In this document: one piece after another, positions 59,901 to 64,000 of the stretch
Layout of the letters: every line of letters begins with the position of its first letter
Numbering within the stretch: the first letter of the stretch is position 1
Source of the DNA: Dysgonomonas sp. PF1-14
GTDB lineage: Bacteria; Bacteroidota; Bacteroidia; Bacteroidales; Dysgonomonadaceae
NCBI RefSeq assembly: GCF_029892965.1
Contig: NZ_JARXWN010000001.1
Location: 1 to 64,000 of the forward strand
Direction of reading: 5' to 3'
DNA length: 64,000 nt
The notes under the pieces: generated by a model
Databases searched by the model: none
What the model saw: only the letters and a program-made list of their open reading frames with translations
Told to the model about the DNA's origin: nothing
Translations under genes and position numbers: made by a program

Positions 59901-61579
59901 CCGTTCAGGGAAAGATTCAGGCGCGGATTTACCCAATCCGGATTTTTATAGAAATAATCAACATGTAATGTATCTACTTTGAGTTCTACATTTATGTCGG
60001 GCACTTCATCCTGCGACATACTCGCCACAGCCATTATCTTGCCTATTTTCCAATCAGCTTTTGCAGAAATCCCCATTTCATCGGCATTGTAGTAAGCCTG
60101 GAATGGCAGATTTTTAATCGTTTCTTTTTCATAACCCAAAGCTTCTATCCTTCCCTGTGCCTCTGCCGATAGCGGCACTTTTTCGCTTTGGTGAGCTTTT
60201 ATGTCTAAGTTGGCAGTGAGGTTACCCAGTCCTGTATCTTCACCCAGCAGCTTGCCCAGATTGAAACCATGTGTTTTCAGTCCTGCCAGTACGTCAAAGT
60301 TGGTGAAGGTAGTATCTACCTTACCTGTAGCCAACATGTTTATGGAGCCTTGACGGCACCATGCTTCGGCATCCAGTTTGAATTTGTTTAGCTGTCCGGT
60401 CAGTTGTCCTTTCAGGAAGATGTCTCCCATGTCTTTTAGTATGTCGGGAGAAACGAATGTAGAATCGCCCAGCTTGGCAAAGGAATTGATGGCATCCGGG
60501 CTTGCTTTGGCTTTTTCTATATTGATTAGTATATCGGATGTGCCATATTTTGAATAATCGGCGATACCTGCCTTTCCACTCAGATAGAAATCTTCTCCAT
60601 ATGTCAGGTTGATCTTTTCTATCTGCACAGCCGGCAGTGTACCATTTATATCGGTCTGCAATCCAATTTTGTTTTTCAGGAATTTAAGCTCCGGCATGAA
60701 GGCGATAAGGTCTTCAGGCGCGATCTCTGTATCATTCGTTCCTACTTCAAACTGGTTTGTAGCCAGATTGTATCTTGCTTTGCTCGTTATCAGATGCGAT
60801 TGCGGCAGGGTGAGGGTAAGCCCTTCTACCCACATTTGGTCTCTTTCTGAATAGAGATGTCCTTTCAGGTCTTTTATTTCTATACCTGTTTTTTCTTTTG
60901 CCCTCAGATTGTTGAGCGCAATATCCAGCTTGTCAGTATCTATCGAATTCAGGTCGAGATTTGCATTTACATCATACAGGGCAATGTGTGAGGCATTGAA
61001 TATACCCGGAGTAATGGTGTCGGAAAGTACATCATAATTGAGCCGCCCTCTGTTGAGGCTCACATCTTCTATGACAATAACGAGGGAACTCTTTGTGGTA
61101 TCTACCTCTGTGGTATCGCTACTCGAAAAGGCATCTATGATAAATTGGAAATTGAAATCACTGATGCTGTCTTTCAGTGTTACATTGATCAGAAAATCGT
61201 CAACAGTAATTCCGGTTATCGCCAGCTTACTGCTTTTCAGCAGTTCCCATGGACTGAGGCTGACGTCGAGGCTGTTGGCGTAAAGCAGGGTGTCTTTTGC
61301 CTGATCTTCGATGTAAATACCTTTAAGTGTGGCGTGGTTGAACAGGCTGAGACGCACTTCGTCGACAGAGACTTCGGTTTTTAGCATTTTCTTTAGTTCA
61401 TCTATAGCGAAGTCTGCCGCTTTCTGCTGTACGGAAGGAATAGAGAGTAAGGCGTACAAGAGTACATTCAGTCCTATAATGCCCAGAACTATATATATAA
61501 GTATCCTGAAAAGCTTTTTTGCAAAACTCTTCTTTTTAGGTGGTTGTATTTCTTCCTGAACTTTTTCTTCTACTTCCAT
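56990..61579 (-). CDS. tamB: TamB/DUF490 translocation and assembly module protein
   Basis: 1529 aa. N-terminal cytoplasmic tail (EEKVQEEIQPPKKKSFAKKL), one transmembrane anchor (ILIYIVLGIIGLNVLLYALL), then a very long beta-rich AsmA-like periplasmic body with repeated strands (LKLAITGITVDDFLINVTLK, GNIKGLDIDQVTGLVNVDSL) and a C-terminal DUF490 domain (about 1150-1450: GSGSNIRFTYDMQTENMTAR, KLNLQNIKKLQFKIQPGSKL). TamB bridges inner and outer membranes, taking part in outer-membrane protein assembly and lipid transport. The Pro/Gln-rich tail after SFKPRRRRS is unusual. No tamA (BamA-like) gene is adjacent. Confidence 0.9.
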   Translation of the reverse strand: MEVEEKVQEEIQPPKKKSFAKKLFRILIYIVLGIIGLNVLLYALLSIPSVQQKAADFAIDELKKMLKTEVSVDEVRLSLFNHATLKGIYIEDQAKDTLLYANSLDVSLSPWELLKSSKLAITGITVDDFLINVTLKDSISDFNFQFIIDAFSSSDTTEVDTTKSSLVIVIEDVSLNRGRLNYDVLSDTITPGIFNASHIALYDVNANLDLNSIDTDKLDIALNNLRAKEKTGIEIKDLKGHLYSERDQMWVEGLTLTLPQSHLITSKARYNLATNQFEVGTNDTEIAPEDLIAFMPELKFLKNKIGLQTDINGTLPAVQIEKINLTYGEDFYLSGKAGIADYSKYGTSDILINIEKAKASPDAINSFAKLGDSTFVSPDILKDMGDIFLKGQLTGQLNKFKLDAEAWCRQGSINMLATGKVDTTFTNFDVLAGLKTHGFNLGKLLGEDTGLGNLTANLDIKAHQSEKVPLSAEAQGRIEALGYEKETIKNLPFQAYYNADEMGISAKADWKIGKIMAVASMSQDEVPDINVELKVDTLHVDYFYKNPDWVNPRLNLSLNGNIKGLDIDQVTGLVNVDSLRFYDANFNFHPGKFTLEAGRKSKTDKFINLTSSLLTANISGYYTFTTLADEMAHVMHEYLPNVFPHEHKGKKKPDQNDFTFSLKTNNTEELGRIFALPVDVIEPASISGRISTINNIVKIDGDVPYIRYGEYDIKNTTLNISNVDSAFNVVGNSRMLMDKGEYKLSLLVDGAQDAIHAVTNISSDKTDIGINGYMEALAEFSRNEQNELVSSLKVSPSDLMIDKLALNLLPAEIINTGSRTEIHNVGIGLNKKRYFGLDGVVSDQKSDSLRAYFDHAEIGDLLEAFDIKNIRGNIHGNVLLTNLLDQPEVYTRGLEMSDIVMFADTLGTMHLESAWSDEFGGARLNATLINKGETHAEVDGTVYTSQDSLDLQIRMLEMPLRWMQPFVSDMLNKLDGSISTNLMVEGSMKAPKVKGFLGFNNTQIGVDYTNVTYTISDTIRVSPDRIGFDHLTLKDSHGNTANVSATLTHKNFEQMKYSLNMQMNKLMVLNTENRTDSLFYGRVFASGSLNINGDDNGINMKMNVTNDKNSRLNILLPQHSEASDYKSVVYINVPEEKLKDELKNAIKSRVSESLPLKLDVNLNVTPDILLGVIIDPTTGDELQARGSGSNIRFTYDMQTENMTARGDYALSDGFVKLNLQNIKKLQFKIQPGSKLFFEGDPLKTRFDITAYRRVKADLKTLDMSFENQNYSSKVEVDCILEISGNLDGMEVKYNIALPNANDDIMTKVATYISTDEQKTLQFASLVATGSFYANLGNAGSNFGNGIWTNMVSTALSSGLTALVGNMLGDKWTIGANIDSSDGSLSEMDMSVSVSRKFLDDKLRFNTNLGYRTDQTTSAENTFIGDFDLEYQLNSMWTLKAYSHTNDRYYRQAPTTQGIGIVYSKEAATLKRLFQSFKPRRRRSTTNAQDSIQQPPLQQAPEAAKTDSLPSDSTQSTVVKQPMINDERED

Positions 61580-61652
61580 CTGTTCTCTTTGATCTTACCT
61601 TTCTCTCTTTATTTTAGCAGTAATACATTCCGAGCAATAATGAAGACGGTCG

Positions 61653-62012
61653 TTATTTCAGTTTACTGCTCCATTCTTCTTCGTTGAATCCTACCAGCAC
61701 AAAGCCTTTCGCAACAATGATAGGGCGTTTTACAACCATGCCGTTCGATGACAATATTCCGATCAATTCGTCTTCTGATGCCGATTTTACTTTTTCTTTC
61801 AGGTTTTCTTCTTTGTATATTTTCCCCGAAGTATTGAAAAACTTCGCAATGGGTAACCCGCTCTTTTTTATCCATGCACTCAGTTCGTCCCTAGTCGGAT
61901 TATCTTTCGATATATCGCGGCTGTCTACGCTTATGTTATTTTCTTTTAACCATTTAGCTGCTTTCTGGCATGTGCTGCATTTGGGGTATTGTAAAAAGAG
62001 GATATCCGCCAT
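61653..62012 (-). CDS. ArsC/Spx-family protein
   Basis: 119 aa from the ATG at 62012 (MADILFLQYPKCSTCQKAAK); the frame is open to 62048 but this is the family start. CSTC is the N-terminal CxxC-type redox site near residue 12; PTRDELSAWIKKSGLP, IAKFFNTSGKIYKEENLKEK and VVKRPIIVAKGFVLVGFNEE are typical of the ArsC/YffB/Spx thioredoxin-fold family. Arsenate reduction is one possibility, but stand-alone members often have other thiol roles. Confidence 0.88.
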   Translation of the reverse strand: MADILFLQYPKCSTCQKAAKWLKENNISVDSRDISKDNPTRDELSAWIKKSGLPIAKFFNTSGKIYKEENLKEKVKSASEDELIGILSSNGMVVKRPIIVAKGFVLVGFNEEEWSSKLK

Positions 62013-62127
62013 GTTATATGTTGTCTTTTGGGTTTTAACAATATGCAAATTTAAAGATTTACTACTGAATAACGCTGCTTCAGCATCGAAAGTTCGTCCT
62101 TTTTAGCCAAAGCGCATAATATTTGTT

Positions 62128-62135
62128 TATTTTTG
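62128..62135 (+). promoter_or_regulatory. Putative -7 box for yicC-gmk-nadD
   Basis: TATTTTTG, 28 nt before the yicC ATG; no good -33 partner is visible. Confidence 0.35.
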
Positions 62136-62162
62136 TAATTTAAAAATCAAAAAAATAACAGC

Positions 62163-63035
62163 ATGATACAGTCAATGACAGGCTTTGGTAAAGCATCTAC
62201 CGAACTTGAGAGAAGGAAGGTAACCGTAGAAGTAAAATCCCTTAACAGCAAACAGCTCGATCTGTCAGTACGTCTGCCTAATCTATATAAAGAGCATGAA
62301 ATGGAAATCCGTAACAGGCTCTCCCGTCAATTAGAACGCGGAAAAGTGGATTTTCTTGTATATGTGGAGAATATAGGAAATGAAACTCCTACACAGATAA
62401 ATCAGAGTATAGTAGAAGGATATTACAACCAGATAAAAGAATCGGCGCGTAAATTGGGAATAGATACTCCTGCCGACTGGTATCAGGTTATACTGCGTAT
62501 GCCCGATGTGCTGAAGTATGAATCGCAGGAGGTAGACGAGTCGGAATGGAATGCTGTATCGCAGGTGATAGACGAAGCGGTCAAACAACTGTTGGCTTTC
62601 CGTAAACAGGAGGGTGAGATGCTTGAAAATCTATTTAAAGAAAAGGTAGCAAATATATCATCTTTACTGACTGACATCGAGCCTTTTGAGGCCGAAAGGG
62701 TAGAAAAGATAAAAGTCCGTATAACTGAAGCATTACATAAAATAGAAGACTTTGATTATGATAAGAATCGTTTCGAACAGGAAATGATCTATTACATCGA
62801 GAAACTCGATATAAATGAAGAAAAATCACGTTTGACAAACCATCTGAGCTATTTTCTGGAAACAATGCAATCGGGTACCGGACAAGGTAAAAAATTGGGA
62901 TTCATTGCTCAGGAAATGGGACGTGAGATCAATACGATGGGTTCGAAATCTAACCATGCCGATATGCAGCAGATCGTTGTTCGCATGAAGGACGAACTGG
63001 AACAGATAAAAGAACAGGTGTTGAACGTATTGTAA
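62163..63035 (+). CDS. yicC: YicC family endoribonuclease
   Basis: 290 aa. MIQSMTGFGKASTELERRKV at the N-terminus, VEVKSLNSKQLDLSVRLPNL, and at the C-terminus GKKLGFIAQEMGREINTMGS, then KSNHADMQQIVVRMKDELEQ, are the YicC-N and DUF1732 signatures. E. coli YicC is reported to be an endoribonuclease acting on small RNAs. First gene of yicC-gmk-nadD, a gene order I associate with Bacteroidota. Confidence 0.93.
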   Translation: MIQSMTGFGKASTELERRKVTVEVKSLNSKQLDLSVRLPNLYKEHEMEIRNRLSRQLERGKVDFLVYVENIGNETPTQINQSIVEGYYNQIKESARKLGIDTPADWYQVILRMPDVLKYESQEVDESEWNAVSQVIDEAVKQLLAFRKQEGEMLENLFKEKVANISSLLTDIEPFEAERVEKIKVRITEALHKIEDFDYDKNRFEQEMIYYIEKLDINEEKSRLTNHLSYFLETMQSGTGQGKKLGFIAQEMGREINTMGSKSNHADMQQIVVRMKDELEQIKEQVLNVL

Positions 63036-63073
63036 TAATAGTTTTACAGTAAAGAGAGTAATAAAAATATAGA

Positions 63074-63637
63074 ATGGGTAAACTGATTATTTTCTCCGCA
63101 CCATCGGGAGCTGGTAAATCTACAATCGTAAATTATTTGTTGTCGCAAAAGCTTAATCTGCAATTTTCCATTTCAGCGACCAGCCGTCCACCGAGAGGAA
63201 CGGAGCAGCATGGCGTGGAATATTATTTCCATAGTCCCGACGAGTTCAGGCAAAAGATAGAGAATGACGAATTCCTCGAATACGAAGAAGTATATAAAGA
63301 TAAGTTTTACGGTACATTAAAGTCCGAAGTAGAAAGGATCTTTAGTAACGGTGGAAATGTCGTTTTCGATGTAGATGTAGTAGGAGGATGCAATATAAAG
63401 GACTATTATGGCGACAGGGCTTTGTCTATCTTTGTAGAGCCGCCATCCATTGCTGCGCTGCGCGACCGTCTGGAAAAAAGAGCGACCGATTCGCCTGAGG
63501 TCATAGATGCGCGTGTGGCGAAGGCTGAATTGGAGATGACGTTTGCCCCACGTTTCGATGTCGTTATAGTAAATAATGATCTGGAAGAGGCGAAAGCAGA
63601 AGCGTTGAAAGTTGTAACTGAATTTTTGTCGAAATGA
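63074..63637 (+). CDS. gmk: Guanylate kinase
   Basis: 187 aa. P-loop [20 protein letters not shown]-binding [20 protein letters not shown], and [15 protein letters not shown]. Converts GMP and ATP to GDP and ADP. Stop codon overlaps the nadD start (ATGA at 63634-63637), so the two are translationally coupled. Confidence 0.96.
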   Translation: MGKLIIFSAPSGAGKSTIVNYLLSQKLNLQFSISATSRPPRGTEQHGVEYYFHSPDEFRQKIENDEFLEYEEVYKDKFYGTLKSEVERIFSNGGNVVFDVDVVGGCNIKDYYGDRALSIFVEPPSIAALRDRLEKRATDSPEVIDARVAKAELEMTFAPRFDVVIVNNDLEEAKAEALKVVTEFLSK

Positions 63638-64000
63638 ATATAGGTATATTCTCCGGTTCGTTCAATCCTGTTCATATAGGGCATGTGATACTTGCAAACT
63701 ATATTGTGGAGTTTACCGATATAGACGAAGTGTGGTTTATTGTCAGTCCGCATAATCCGTTGAAATTACAGAATGAACTTTCCGATGAGAATATCCGTTT
63801 AGAAATGGTGGATATAGCACTAAGGAGTTATACCAAGCTCAGAGCGAGCGATTTTGAGTTTTCACTGCCACGACCGTCTTATACAATAGATACGCTGAAA
63901 GCTTTGAATAAGGCTTATCCACAGCACGATTTTACACTGATTATCGGAGCAGATAACTGGAATATCTTCGAGAACTGGAAAGAATCCAATTCAATTCTCG
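63634..64000 (+). CDS. nadD: Nicotinate-nucleotide adenylyltransferase, N-terminal part (cut by window edge)
   Basis: About 122 residues visible. [20 protein letters not shown] holds the nucleotidyltransferase HxGH motif; [11 protein letters not shown] and [19 protein letters not shown] are conserved in Nad[11 protein letters not shown] is the second binding strand. Transfers AMP to nicotinate mononucleotide in NAD synthesis. Starts inside the gmk stop codon. Confidence 0.95.
   Translation, partial: MNIGIFSGSFNPVHIGHVILANYIVEFTDIDEVWFIVSPHNPLKLQNELSDENIRLEMVDIALRSYTKLRASDFEFSLPRPSYTIDTLKALNKAYPQHDFTLIIGADNWNIFENWKESNSIL

Overview
The window is from a Bacteroidota chromosome, most likely order Bacteroidales and close to Dysgonomonas; that placement is inferred. 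The evidence is SusC/SusD pairs, ECF sigma/FecR cassettes, many short-lipobox lipoproteins, promoter-like TTG-N19-20-TAnnTTTG elements, AT-rich ribosome binding regions, and typical families (DUF4831, DUF3857, DUF2807, FISUMP, DUF6132).

Layout. (1) 1-12.3 kb, minus strand: a polysaccharide utilisation locus. An ECF sigma factor and FecR anti-sigma precede a SusC carrying an STN signalling domain, SusD, an inactive GH18-like binding protein, a DUF1735-LamG lipoprotein, a DUF1735-GH18 endo-glycosidase, an Ig-like lipoprotein and the start of a GH92 alpha-mannosidase. Gene content and order resemble the high-mannose N-glycan loci of gut Bacteroides: the endo enzyme frees the glycan, SusCD imports it, GH92 trims mannose. 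(2) 12.5-15.3 kb: uvrA. (3) 15.6-21.1 kb: accessory lipoproteins and secreted proteins, including a possible JAMM-like lipoprotein and a paralogue pair of which one copy is frameshifted in a TA repeat. (4) 21.3-27.5 kb: three DUF3857 proteins, only one with an intact transglutaminase triad. (5) 27.6-32.1 kb: DUF554 membrane protein, methyltransferase with a structured leader, two GNAT acetyltransferases, SDR, transaldolase. (6) 32.2-39.4 kb: a segment flanked by about 190-bp inverted repeats. It holds an array of six tRNA-mimicking non-coding RNAs that look like bacterial Y RNAs (YrlA type), two further tRNA-like RNAs, small inverted-repeat insertions, an orphan 250-aa protein, and a sulfur/thiol operon (MarR, four-domain CoA-disulfide reductase fusion, DUF6132, a 53-aa lipoprotein, thioredoxin). 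(7) 39.6-44.1 kb: GT39-type glycosyltransferase, GtrA, a membrane protein with a Nudix-like tail, BASS transporter. (8) 44.9-47.1 kb: BlaI/BlaR1-type pair with clear operators; the M56 peptidase gene is frameshifted in a T7 run. (9) 47.2-50.3 kb: second ECF sigma operon with two beta-solenoid DUF2807/DUF4097 proteins. (10) 50.5-56.6 kb: lipoprotein pair, DUF4831 protein, a lipoprotein gene ending inside a palindrome, a frameshifted unidentified gene, and two dual-specificity-like phosphatases, one lacking its catalytic Arg. (11) 56.7-64 kb: a 205-bp MITE-like element, tamB, an ArsC/Spx-like gene, and the housekeeping operon yicC-gmk-nadD (nadD cut by the window edge).

The most notable element is the 33.05-35.24 kb RNA array. 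Each RNA has a conserved outer stem with compensatory changes between copies. In five of the six, the tRNA T-arm and 3' acceptor strand come before the 5' acceptor strand, i.e. the tRNA is circularly permuted. Several close the acceptor stem with a tetraloop, so they cannot be aminoacylated. No Ro60/Rsr (TROVE) gene lies in the window.
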